Shown here: positions 1 through 7,368 of the stretch, one piece after another
Position numbering within the stretch: the first letter of the stretch is position 1
Layout: each line of letters begins with the position of its first letter
Origin: JAIPAH01 sp964345255
Lineage (GTDB): Bacteria > Bacteroidota > Bacteroidia > Bacteroidales > JAIPAH01
Reading direction: 5' to 3'
Assembly: GCA_964345255.1 (NCBI GenBank)
Contig: CAYFQK010000045.1
Location: 1-17,305, forward strand
DNA: 17,305 nucleotides
The notes under the pieces: model-generated
Databases searched by the model: none
What the model was told of the DNA's origin: nothing
What the model saw: only the letters and a program-made list of their open reading frames with translations
Program-made: the position numbers and the translations under genes

Positions 1-1
1 G

Positions 2-565
2 AAAGAAGAATTTGATAGCCCTGAGGTGGAAAAGCAAGGGTTGGATGGTGCAATTATTGCCACCGGGGCCAAACCGATGATTCCGCCAATAAAAGGGTTG
101 GATAAATATTTCTGGGCGGATTTCCTGTTGGATGAGAATCTTCCTGAAAAGCAAAAGATACTCATTATTGGCGGCGGGCTGATTGGAGTTGAGATAGCAA
201 GCAAACTTCTTGACAGAAATAATGAAGTGATACTTGTTGAAATGCTCAACGAGCTGGCCCGAGGTATGGAAATGATAGAAAGAAAACTGACATTGAGGAA
301 GTTAATGAACAATAAGAACATCCGTATCTTTAAAGAATACGCTGTTAGAGAGGTAGACGGTAGAAAAGTAATCCTTTCAGGTGAAGACGAAAAAGTGATT
401 GATGAGGTAGATAACATTGTTGTGGCGGCAGGTATGCAGTCATATAATCCACTGGAGAAGAAGCTCAGTGAAAAAATAAACACATGGGTCGTTGGTGATG
501 CCAAAAAAATAGGTAAAGCGCAGGAAGCCATACTTTCAGGATATAATCTTGGAAAAAAGCTCTAG
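2..565 (+). CDS. FAD/NAD(P)-dependent oxidoreductase, C-terminal part (enoate reductase / 2,4-dienoyl-CoA reductase-like)
   Basis: The reading frame is already open at the window's first bases, so the gene starts upstream and only about 188 C-terminal residues are visible. A GTG at 26 is an internal Val codon, not a convincing start. Visible signs: an ATGA segment followed by a Pro-rich turn (IATGAKPMIPPIKG), typical of the FAD-domain strand in two-dinucleotide flavoproteins; a Rossmann GGGLIG loop at nt 170-187 followed by an acidic strand end (EVILVE) suggesting NAD(H) preference; and a closing VGDAKK motif near nt 491-508 that contacts FAD, followed by an AI-x-x-GY helix. This arrangement fits the C-terminal half of the Old Yellow Enzyme-fused reductases (FadH, enoate reductase, BaiCD). 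The N-terminal barrel that would prove this lies outside the window, so a stand-alone pyridine nucleotide-disulfide-type reductase is also possible. Substrate unknown. Confidence 0.85.
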   Translation, partial: KEEFDSPEVEKQGLDGAIIATGAKPMIPPIKGLDKYFWADFLLDENLPEKQKILIIGGGLIGVEIASKLLDRNNEVILVEMLNELARGMEMIERKLTLRKLMNNKNIRIFKEYAVREVDGRKVILSGEDEKVIDEVDNIVVAAGMQSYNPLEKKLSEKINTWVVGDAKKIGKAQEAILSGYNLGKKL

Positions 566-867
566 CAGTCTGACTAAGAATTTATTTTTCTGAGCAAAGT
601 GTTACTAGGAAGGGAGCAAGCTGTTTTTTTTCAGTCTTTATACAGGAACCTTAAGGGGGCTTAAAGGCTATTTATAAAATGATTCAGACTGAACGGGGCA
701 AAATGCATTTTTTACCCCGTTCCTCTTCTGAACTATTTGTCAGATATATCATATGGATATATTTATGTTTTTTTCTTAATTCTAAATAAGAATACTTTGG
801 TGCAAAAAGTTTTACAGATAGTTAAATTGTCAATATTTTTACACATTCAAAAATAAAACAACTTACC
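566..867. other. Non-coding stretch of about 300 bases with hairpins
   Basis: No credible gene is present. The stretch contains a perfect 8-bp inverted repeat with a second palindrome inside it (691-722), a possible long-range pairing of CAGTCTGA (566-573) with TCAGACTG (684-691), a run of eight T near 636, and an AT-rich last 100 bases before the start codon at 868. It must hold the 3' end of the oxidoreductase transcript and the promoter of the lyase gene. A weak -7-like box TATTTTTA lies at 834-841, matching TAnnTTTG except for the final G. No known riboswitch consensus was recognised. Confidence 0.6.
691..722. terminator. Strong nested hairpin, possible terminator of the oxidoreductase
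   Basis: GAACGGGG (691-698) and CCCCGTTC (715-722) are perfect reverse complements. Between them lies the palindrome AAAATGCATTTT, so the hairpin can extend almost without a loop. There is no T-run directly after the 3' arm, so a classical Rho-independent terminator is not certain. It could instead be an mRNA 3'-end stabiliser or a 5'-leader element of the following gene. Confidence 0.45.
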
Positions 868-2049
868 ATGAGTAATAAAAAATTAGGATTTGAATCGACA
901 TTAATCCATGGAGATGGATTTGAAGACTGTTACGGGAGCCCCAATGTTCCTATTTACCAAACATCAACTTTTACATTCAAAAGTGCGGACCACGGCGCGG
1001 CATGTTTTTCAGGGGAAGATGACGGATACATATACACCCGCCTGGGGAACCCCACCATCAATTCACTAGAGCACCTGGTTGCCAGCCTGGAGAATGGCTA
1101 CGGAGCCATAGCGGTAAGCTCGGGAATGGGCGCAGTAAACACTATCTATATGGGCCTTTTGAGCCAGGGAGATCATATGATTAGCTCTGCGGCAGTTTAT
1201 GGTCCCTCCCGGTCAGTGATGGAGAAGCACTGGTCGCGCTTTGGCGTGGAGTCTACTTACGTGAACACGGCTGATATCGAAAATATCCGGGCAGCCATTA
1301 AACCGAACACGAAAGTTCTCTACATTGAAACACCGGCTAATCCGACCATGGATATTACGGATATCCGCAAAGCTACGGCATTGGCGAAAGAACATGGAAT
1401 GATTACTGTTGTTGACAACACTTTCTGTAGTCCGCATCTTCAAAAACCGCTGGATCTGGGAGCTGATATTGTCTTTCATTCGATGACCAAGTTTCTGAAC
1501 GGTCATGCCGATGTAGTGGCTGGAATAATCGTTGCCAAAGAAAAAGAGCTTTATGACAAGCTCAGACCTATCATGATCAACCTCGGCGTTAATATGGACC
1601 CGCATCAGGCCTATTTGGTGATACGGGGAATTAAGACCCTGGCAGTTAGAGTTGACAGAGCACAGGAAAATGCGATGAAAATTGCAAAGCACCTCGAGGA
1701 TCACCCCAAAATAAAGTGGGTAAAATATCCAGGCCTGGCTTCGCATCAGCAACATGAACTGGCTAAAAAACAAATGGAAGGGTTTGGCACGATGTTAAGC
1801 TTTGAAGTTACAGGAGGATATGATGCAGGAAAGATTATAATGGATAACGTGGAAGTTGCCATGCTGGCCGTTTCTCTTGGAGGGGTAGAAACACTGATTC
1901 AACACCCGGCTTCAATGACTCATTCGAAAGTCAGTGCTGAAGCAAAACAGAAAGCCGGCATAACCGACGGGCTTGTCAGATATTCCGTAGGTATTGAAAA
2001 TGTAGATGATCTGATAGCTGATTTGGATCAGGCGCTTAATAAGCTTTAA
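868..2049 (+). CDS. PLP-dependent trans-sulfuration enzyme, probable methionine gamma-lyase
   Basis: This is a full-length 393-residue member of the Cys/Met-metabolism PLP enzyme family (fold type I), the usual size. Visible landmarks: YxYTR at 54-58, which binds the cofactor phosphate of the partner subunit; SSGMGA at 84-89; the PLP-stacking Tyr at 111; a VDNTF strand carrying the Asp that contacts the pyridine nitrogen; and the Schiff-base Lys208 in SMTKFLNGH. The C-terminal LGGVETLIQHPASMTHS block and the GI-x-x-GLVRYSVGIE ending resemble methionine gamma-lyases, which split methionine to methanethiol, 2-oxobutyrate and ammonia. However, the active-site Cys known from the Pseudomonas putida enzyme (after Tyr-Gly) is Pro113 here, so cystathionine gamma-lyase, cystathionine gamma-synthase or a sulfhydrylase cannot be excluded. 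It is a cytosolic tetramer by family. It is followed by a strong terminator, so it is likely monocistronic. The family is certain; the exact reaction is not. Confidence 0.9.
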   Translation: MSNKKLGFESTLIHGDGFEDCYGSPNVPIYQTSTFTFKSADHGAACFSGEDDGYIYTRLGNPTINSLEHLVASLENGYGAIAVSSGMGAVNTIYMGLLSQGDHMISSAAVYGPSRSVMEKHWSRFGVESTYVNTADIENIRAAIKPNTKVLYIETPANPTMDITDIRKATALAKEHGMITVVDNTFCSPHLQKPLDLGADIVFHSMTKFLNGHADVVAGIIVAKEKELYDKLRPIMINLGVNMDPHQAYLVIRGIKTLAVRVDRAQENAMKIAKHLEDHPKIKWVKYPGLASHQQHELAKKQMEGFGTMLSFEVTGGYDAGKIIMDNVEVAMLAVSLGGVETLIQHPASMTHSKVSAEAKQKAGITDGLVRYSVGIENVDDLIADLDQALNKL

Positions 2050-2078
2050 GCTGTTAAGTTTAATCAAAAATTAACAAT

Positions 2079-2168
2079 AAGCTGTATCATTTTTGATGGT
2101 TGGTTATCAATCTCTTAGATGTTATCTAACCGCATAATCGATCAAAATCATTTGATACAGCTTTTTTT
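2079..2168 (+). terminator. Long-stem Rho-independent terminator of the lyase gene
   Basis: AAGCTGTATCA (2079-2089) is perfectly complementary to TGATACAGCTT (2153-2163), and the 3' arm runs into seven T (2162-2168). The 63-base interior can fold further: TTTTGAT pairs with ATCAAAA, and GGTTA with TAACC. It begins 30 bases after the stop at 2049. The ATG at 2119 lies inside this hairpin, which argues against it as a start codon for the following gene. Confidence 0.75.
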
Positions 2169-2184
2169 AAAATCCCCTCTTTTA

Positions 2185-2192
2185 TACCTTTG
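2185..2192 (+). promoter_or_regulatory. Bacteroidota -7 promoter box (TACCTTTG) for the patatin gene
   Basis: A perfect match to TAnnTTTG, located 16 bases before the ATG at 2209 and directly after the upstream terminator. No TTG -33 element is seen at the usual 19-21 base spacing. Transcription would begin around 2198-2201, giving a leader of about ten bases and excluding the in-frame ATG at 2119. Confidence 0.6.
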
Positions 2193-2208
2193 TACAAACT
2201 GTTCCCGG

Positions 2209-4521
2209 ATGAAAAAAGGTGTACTCCTCATTGTCTTAATTCATTTATTCCTTTTGCATAAATCACTTTATAGCCAGGAAGTTGGTTTAGTATTATCCGG
2301 GGGAGGTTCTAAAGGGGTTGCTCATATTGGAGTGATTAAAGCGCTTGAAGAAAATGACATTCCTGTTGATTATGTCGCAGGAACTTCCATGGGGGCTGTT
2401 ATTGGCGGGCTTTATGCAGCGGGTTACAGCCCTGAAGAGATGACAGAGCTGGTTAATTCTGACGATTTCAATCAATGGGTAAAATCAGAGATAAGTAAAG
2501 AGTATAGATATTATTTTAAGGGCAGTGGGCAGGATGCTTCATGGATTACCCTTGAATACGATTTCAGGGGAGGCGAAAGCAATGAGGAGACCAGGAAAAT
2601 AACCCTGCCCGCCAACATCCTCTCACCCCACATGATGGATTTTGCCATCTTGGAGACTTTCACGCCGCCCACAACAGTTGCCTCAGGAGATTTTGATAAT
2701 TTGTTTGTGCCCTTTCGGTGTATGGCTGCTGACGTAGCCAACAACAAACCGGTGACTTTAAAAAAGGGTGACCTGGGAAAATCCATCAGAGCCTCCATGT
2801 CTTTTCCTTTTTATTTTAAACCTGTTGAAATTAATGGCACCCTATTGTTTGACGGGGGGATGTATAATAATTTTCCCAAGGATGTGGTTAAAGAAACGTT
2901 CAATCCGGATATTATCCTGGGTAGCAAAGTGGCTTCCAATTATGGCCCTCCGAAAGGCGATGACCTGATATCTCAATTGCAAACGATGTTAATGGAAAAC
3001 ACAGATTATTCTATATCTGAGGAAGAAGGGGTTTTAATTGACCCAAATATACCTCCTACAAGTATTACGGACTTTAGCAAAACAAATAGTTACATAGATA
3101 GCGGCTACATGGCTACTATAAAACTGATTGATAGCATAAAAAGCAGAATAAAGCGCCGGGTAGCCTCCGAGTATGTTCATAAGCAACGAAAAGAGTTTAA
3201 ATCAAAATTTATACCCATTCGGATAGGGGAGATCATACCGAAAAATTGCACGAGAAAAGAGAAGGCCTTTATAAAAAATTCTTTTTTGCAAAACCTTGAG
3301 TCAGGGGCGGATCTGGAACGTTTTAAAAAGGAGTTTTTTAAACTCCTTGCTGATGAGCGCATCTCTTATATATACCCCACAGCTTCCTATAATTCGGAAA
3401 CAGGATATTATGACATCACTCTCGAAATTGAAAAAGAAGAAAATCTGGATGTATCCATAGGTGGGAATTTCTCCTCCGATCCCGTCAATGAAGCCTTCTT
3501 ACGTTTAAAATATAAACAACTGGGACAACCGTCCTACTCCACATCACTGCAGAGTTACATAGGTCGTTTTTATAGCGCTGCACAAATAGAGGCGCGCCTG
3601 GATAACTCGAAAAATATTCCTTTCTATCTCAAGGCTGCTGTGTCTTACAATGAGTGGGATTATTTTGAAACTTCAACCTATTTTTTTGAGGATAAAGAAC
3701 CTTCATACCTTATTCAGGATGATCAGTTTTTATCGGTGGATATGGGCGTACCTGCAGGACTGAGTGGCGTAGTCGAGTTTGGAGTGGCCGCAGGAGAAGT
3801 AAGTAATGAGTATTACCAGGAGAATAGTTTTACACGAACCGATACTGCCGACGAGACAGATTTCGATTACCTGTCCCATTATTTGATGTACCAGTCAAGT
3901 TCATTGAATCGCAAATATTTTCCTTCAGAGGGCCATGAGTTTATAGGTAAAGTGCAATTAATAAACGGAGAAGAACATTATATTTCAGGCTCCACGGCTC
4001 CCACGGACTTTGAAAAATTTACCAATCATCGCTGGTGGGCTATCAAAACGAAATATACGAAATACTTCCCTGAAATTTATGTTAGTACGTGGGGTTTTCA
4101 TGCCGAAGCGGTATATTCTAATCAACCTGATTTTAGTAATTATACCTCCAGCGCCTTGCATGCCCCTGCATTTGAACCGGTGCCTCATTCCAAAACCCGC
4201 TTTATACCTAAATACAGGGCTTATACCTATGGGGCCCTGGGTTTGATAAATATAACTTCGTTAGGTAGCAGCTTTGAATTGCGCCTTGAAGGATATGCTT
4301 TTACACCCTATAAAGCCCTTAAAAGGGAGGAGTTGGAAACTACCGGTCAGGCCAAATCCTTCTCCCGGATAAATTTTATGGGAACAGGGGCTGTGGTCTT
4401 TCATTCTCCTCTCGGGCCTATCTCATTGACGATGAACTATTATTCGGGAGCCGAAGAAAACCTGTTTTTTAATCTTAATTTCGGTTATATTATCTTTAAC
4501 AAAAGGCCATTGGGCTGGTAG
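2209..4521 (+). CDS. Patatin-like phospholipase with C-terminal Omp85-type beta barrel
   Basis: This 770-residue secreted lipase is probably displayed at or delivered through the outer membrane. The start at 2209 is chosen because it gives a clean signal peptide (MKK, hydrophobic residues 4-16, cleavage near Ser22-Gln23) and sits behind a promoter box; the upstream ATG at 2119 lies inside a terminator. The patatin domain (about 24-330) has the oxyanion loop SGGGSKG (30-36), the nucleophile elbow GTSMG with Ser60, and the catalytic Asp215 in DGG, so the Ser-Asp dyad is intact. A POTRA-like segment follows (about 360-425), then a long region of alternating aromatic beta strands ending in an aromatic residue (LGW), as expected of an Omp85/BamA-type barrel. 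The architecture resembles type Vd (PlpD-like) secreted lipases, though in Bacteroidota the passenger may stay attached. Activity on phospholipids is family knowledge; the physiological target is unknown. Confidence 0.9.
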   Translation: MKKGVLLIVLIHLFLLHKSLYSQEVGLVLSGGGSKGVAHIGVIKALEENDIPVDYVAGTSMGAVIGGLYAAGYSPEEMTELVNSDDFNQWVKSEISKEYRYYFKGSGQDASWITLEYDFRGGESNEETRKITLPANILSPHMMDFAILETFTPPTTVASGDFDNLFVPFRCMAADVANNKPVTLKKGDLGKSIRASMSFPFYFKPVEINGTLLFDGGMYNNFPKDVVKETFNPDIILGSKVASNYGPPKGDDLISQLQTMLMENTDYSISEEEGVLIDPNIPPTSITDFSKTNSYIDSGYMATIKLIDSIKSRIKRRVASEYVHKQRKEFKSKFIPIRIGEIIPKNCTRKEKAFIKNSFLQNLESGADLERFKKEFFKLLADERISYIYPTASYNSETGYYDITLEIEKEENLDVSIGGNFSSDPVNEAFLRLKYKQLGQPSYSTSLQSYIGRFYSAAQIEARLDNSKNIPFYLKAAVSYNEWDYFETSTYFFEDKEPSYLIQDDQFLSVDMGVPAGLSGVVEFGVAAGEVSNEYYQENSFTRTDTADETDFDYLSHYLMYQSSSLNRKYFPSEGHEFIGKVQLINGEEHYISGSTAPTDFEKFTNHRWWAIKTKYTKYFPEIYVSTWGFHAEAVYSNQPDFSNYTSSALHAPAFEPVPHSKTRFIPKYRAYTYGALGLINITSLGSSFELRLEGYAFTPYKALKREELETTGQAKSFSRINFMGTGAVVFHSPLGPISLTMNYYSGAEENLFFNLNFGYIIFNKRPLGW

Positions 4522-4552
4522 ATAATTGACATTGTAAACTGAACGGCCTTTT
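4501..4552 (+). terminator. Possible terminator overlapping the patatin stop codon
   Basis: AAAAGGCC (4501-4508, inside the last codons) and GGCCTTTT (4545-4552) are perfect reverse complements, with the stop codon in the 36-base loop. The 3' arm ends in four T. The long loop and short T-run make this only a weak candidate. Confidence 0.35.
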
Positions 4553-4670
4553 CATAACTATAGCAGGATAGTGTTAAAAAAACGCTACCTTTAAACAATC
4601 GGGGGATTTATGAATTTATTTATGTCAAATGCAAGCAGATAAATCATTTTCAAAGCAGTTAAATATTTTA

Positions 4671-4678
4671 TATTTTTG
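4671..4678 (+). promoter_or_regulatory. Bacteroidota -7 promoter box (TATTTTTG) for the DUF349 gene
   Basis: A perfect TAnnTTTG match 59 bases before the ATG at 4738, in a 216-base intergenic region that is otherwise AT-rich and featureless. No exact TTG is seen 19-21 bases upstream, only a T-rich stretch at 4647-4650. Predicted leader of about 50 bases. Confidence 0.5.
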
Positions 4679-4737
4679 CAAGATTCAGAAAGTGTAAGAA
4701 TCAGATTTTAAATGTAATACTAATCATCGGATAGTTC

Positions 4738-7140
4738 ATGGAAGAAAACAAGGAACTTCACAATCAAAACCCTGATCAGAATCAAGAAAATGATCAGGAA
4801 GAGAATACTCAGAATACAGATGTTTCTCGTTCGGAAGAACAGAAAGAAAGTTCAGAAGTAACTCAGCAAGAGGAAAACAAAGAAGATAGCTCCACAGATT
4901 CCAAACCGCAGGAAAGTGTTGTTTCGAATATGGATGAGGATACCAAACAATCCGCGGAATCAAGCTCCGGCGAAACCGGGAATAAATCAGAAACACAGCA
5001 GGGAGATGAGCCCCCCGAAAAAGAAGAAAGCGGTGACAACGAATCCACCTCGGAAGTAGCAACGGACGAGAAAACTGAAGACAAGGAGGAAAAGGAAACC
5101 GCAGAGGAACCTCCAAAAGACGAGGAGACACCTGAAGCGGAAGCGCCCAAAGAGGAAGCCCCCATGGAGAAAGCGCCTGCTACCGAAGTTTCTGAGGAGG
5201 AAGCATCTAAAGAAGAAATGCCTGCAAAAGAGGTTCAGACTAATGATACCACCCCGGGCGATAAGCAGGAAGATTCCGAATCAGTTGAGGCCAAAAAGAA
5301 GAGTGGGGAAGACCACGACCTTATAGAACATAAGGAAGATGAAAATATATACGGAGATGACGAGTCTCATAAGGATATACAGGATGAAGAGGAGGAGGAT
5401 GAGGAACTGGATGAGCAGACATTCCATAAGCTAAGCAGGGAAGAATTGCTCTCGCAGCTCGAAGAAGCGGTGCAGGCTGACAATATAAATAAGGTTAAAA
5501 ATAAAGTAGCTCTTATCAAAGTAGCCTTCATCCAGAAAACAAAAGATAAAAAGCAGGAAGATTACGAGAAATTCGTTGAAAAAGGGGCCGAAGATGAAGA
5601 GTTTGTCGAGCAGCAGGATGAGCTTGAAAAACGCTTCAATGAAGTATTTGACGTTTACAAGCAGAAAAAAGCTGAATATAACAAAAGACAGGAAGAGCAA
5701 AAGCAGGAAAACCTGAAAAAAAAGAAGGCTATTCTTGAGAGGCTCCGGCAACTTATCAATTCAGAGGAAACTTTGAAAAAGACCTACGATGAATTTAAGG
5801 AGCTGCAGGGTGAATGGAAGAAAATAGGAATGGTTCCGAGAGGAGAGGTTAATGAGCTCTGGAAAAATTACCACTTTCTTGTTGAGAAGTTCTTCGATAA
5901 AGTAAAGATTAATAAAGAATTAAGGGATTTAGGGCTTAAAAAGAATCTGCAGAAAAAAGTAGAGCTGTGCGAGAAGGCCGAAGAGCTGTTGCTCGAAGAT
6001 GATATAAATAAGGCGTTTAAACTTTTGCAGAAGTATCATGAAAAATGGAAAGAGATAGGTCCTGTACCCCGCGAATATAACGAGTCAATATGGCAGCGGT
6101 TTAAGTCGGCTACCGACAAAATAAACGACCGCAGGAGAGAATTCTACCGCGAGCGCTCCGAGAAGCGCGAAGAAAACTACAAAGCCAAGCTGGCCCTGTG
6201 TGAGAAAGCAGAGGCACTTGCTGCCAAAGAGAATAAGACGGTAAAAGAATGGCTCAACAGTACCGATAAGATGAATGAGCTCTTTAAGATGTGGCGCTCT
6301 ATCGGGCGCGCCCCTTCAAGGAAAAATGAGGAGGTTTGGAATCGATTCAAAAGTTCGCTCGATTTATTTTTCGGTGCCAAAAAAGAGTTTTTTAAGCAAC
6401 TGAAGCACAAACAAAAAGAGAATTACAACAAAAAGCTTGATATCATCAAACAAGCAGAAGCGCTTCAGGATAGTACCGATTGGAAAAATACTAAAGAAGA
6501 GCTGATTAAACTTCAGAAGCAATGGAAAGATATCGGGCCTGTTCCAAAAAAGCATGCCGATAAAATCTGGAAACGCTTCAGGGCTGCCTGCGATCATTTC
6601 TTTAACCGCAGAGATGAATACTTCAAGAATCTTCATAAAAATGAAGAAGAAAACCTTAAGAAAAAGGAAGAACTCATTGAGCGGGTTAAGAATTTTAAGC
6701 CTTCGGAGGATAAGGATAAAGACATCAAAACACTGAAAGATTTCCAGCGCGAATGGATGGAGATAGGATTTGTTCCAATCAAAGAAAAGAATAGGGTACA
6801 AAACGAATTTAAAGAAGCCATTGATAAGCACTTTGACAAGCTGAAGGTGAGCAGCACAGAGAAAAACGCATTGAATTATAAACAGAAGCTTGAAAACATA
6901 AAGGATGAACCCAATGCAGAGAGAAAGATAGACAAGGAGAAGGGAATCGTTCTTAACAAAATAAAAAAGCTTCAGGAAGATATTCAATTGTGGGAGAATA
7001 ACATTGGTTTTCTGGCTGAGACCAAAAAATCCAATCAGCTGCGCGAGGAGTTTGAGCGAAAGATAGAGAAAGCCAAGCAAGAGCTTTCACTTCAGGAAGC
7101 TAAATTGCGCTATCTTGATGAGGCTGATAATAATTTATAA
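4738..7140 (+). CDS. DUF349 repeat protein with long acidic disordered N-terminus
   Basis: This is an 800-residue protein of unknown biochemical function with no signal peptide or membrane segment, so probably cytosolic. Residues 1 to about 235 are low-complexity and dominated by Glu, Asp, Lys, Ser, Thr and Pro, with imperfect EAPKEE/EEAPMEK-like repeats, and are almost certainly disordered. From about 300 on come five DUF349 units, each marked by a Trp in W-K-x-I-G-x-V-P or a variant: Trp360, Trp437, Trp519, Trp596 and Trp673, i.e. 77-82 residues apart. Each unit is followed by a W/F-x-x-F helix rich in Lys and Arg (e.g. WKRFRAACDHFF). The last about 80 residues are a predicted coiled coil. 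DUF349 proteins of this layout are common in Bacteroidota, but I know of no established role. The highly basic helical units next to an acidic tail suggest binding of a nucleic acid or another protein; that is inference only. Followed by a strong terminator, so transcribed alone. Confidence 0.92.
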   Translation: MEENKELHNQNPDQNQENDQEENTQNTDVSRSEEQKESSEVTQQEENKEDSSTDSKPQESVVSNMDEDTKQSAESSSGETGNKSETQQGDEPPEKEESGDNESTSEVATDEKTEDKEEKETAEEPPKDEETPEAEAPKEEAPMEKAPATEVSEEEASKEEMPAKEVQTNDTTPGDKQEDSESVEAKKKSGEDHDLIEHKEDENIYGDDESHKDIQDEEEEDEELDEQTFHKLSREELLSQLEEAVQADNINKVKNKVALIKVAFIQKTKDKKQEDYEKFVEKGAEDEEFVEQQDELEKRFNEVFDVYKQKKAEYNKRQEEQKQENLKKKKAILERLRQLINSEETLKKTYDEFKELQGEWKKIGMVPRGEVNELWKNYHFLVEKFFDKVKINKELRDLGLKKNLQKKVELCEKAEELLLEDDINKAFKLLQKYHEKWKEIGPVPREYNESIWQRFKSATDKINDRRREFYRERSEKREENYKAKLALCEKAEALAAKENKTVKEWLNSTDKMNELFKMWRSIGRAPSRKNEEVWNRFKSSLDLFFGAKKEFFKQLKHKQKENYNKKLDIIKQAEALQDSTDWKNTKEELIKLQKQWKDIGPVPKKHADKIWKRFRAACDHFFNRRDEYFKNLHKNEEENLKKKEELIERVKNFKPSEDKDKDIKTLKDFQREWMEIGFVPIKEKNRVQNEFKEAIDKHFDKLKVSSTEKNALNYKQKLENIKDEPNAERKIDKEKGIVLNKIKKLQEDIQLWENNIGFLAETKKSNQLREEFERKIEKAKQELSLQEAKLRYLDEADNNL

Positions 7141-7174
7141 CTAAACCGGCATAAGGAAATCTTACACAAATCAT

Positions 7175-7211
7175 AAAAAGAACCACTCCGGGACGGGGTG
7201 GTTCTTTTTTT
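7175..7211 (+). terminator. Rho-independent terminator after the DUF349 gene
   Basis: A stem of about 15 bp pairs AAAAAGAACCACTCC (7175-7189) with GGGGTGGTTCTTTTT, counting one G-T pair, across a five-base loop GGGAC. The 3' arm runs into seven T (7205-7211). It lies 34 bases after the stop codon. Confidence 0.9.
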
Positions 7212-7355
7212 ACCTTTACCCGGGCTGTTTTAACCAACAGGTCAAAGCACAGCCATTGGCGGCAAGCAGTGACAAGAATTAGGTTTTTGAAGGGGGTAAA
7301 TAAAAGAAGTAAAATAAGTTACTAATCAATTCACATATTCAATTGTTTATTTTTT

Positions 7356-7363
7356 TAATTTTG
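7356..7363 (+). promoter_or_regulatory. Bacteroidota -7 promoter box (TAATTTTG) directly before aroC
   Basis: A perfect TAnnTTTG match whose final G lies only five bases before the ATG at 7369. If used, transcription would start at or within a few bases of the start codon, giving a leaderless mRNA, or translation would use the second in-frame ATG at 7384. No TTG is seen 19-21 bases upstream. The rest of the intergenic stretch after the terminator (7212-7355) shows nothing further. Confidence 0.5.
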
Positions 7364-7368
7364 GTATC

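Noticed and set aside
566..867. SAM riboswitch upstream of the sulfur amino acid enzyme
   Set aside because: No recognisable SAM-I or SAM-II core was found; only generic hairpins are visible, so no riboswitch is annotated.
1213..1773. 186-residue minus-strand open frame inside the lyase gene
   Set aside because: It lies fully antisense to a clearly recognised enzyme, shows no family features and has no promoter or ribosome-binding signal.
6364..7080. 238-residue minus-strand open frame inside the DUF349 gene, plus others at 4736-5165 and 5431-5751
   Set aside because: The plus-strand gene is rich in GAA, GAG and AAA codons, whose complements rarely give stops; the antisense products are low-complexity Phe/Leu/Ser-rich shadows.
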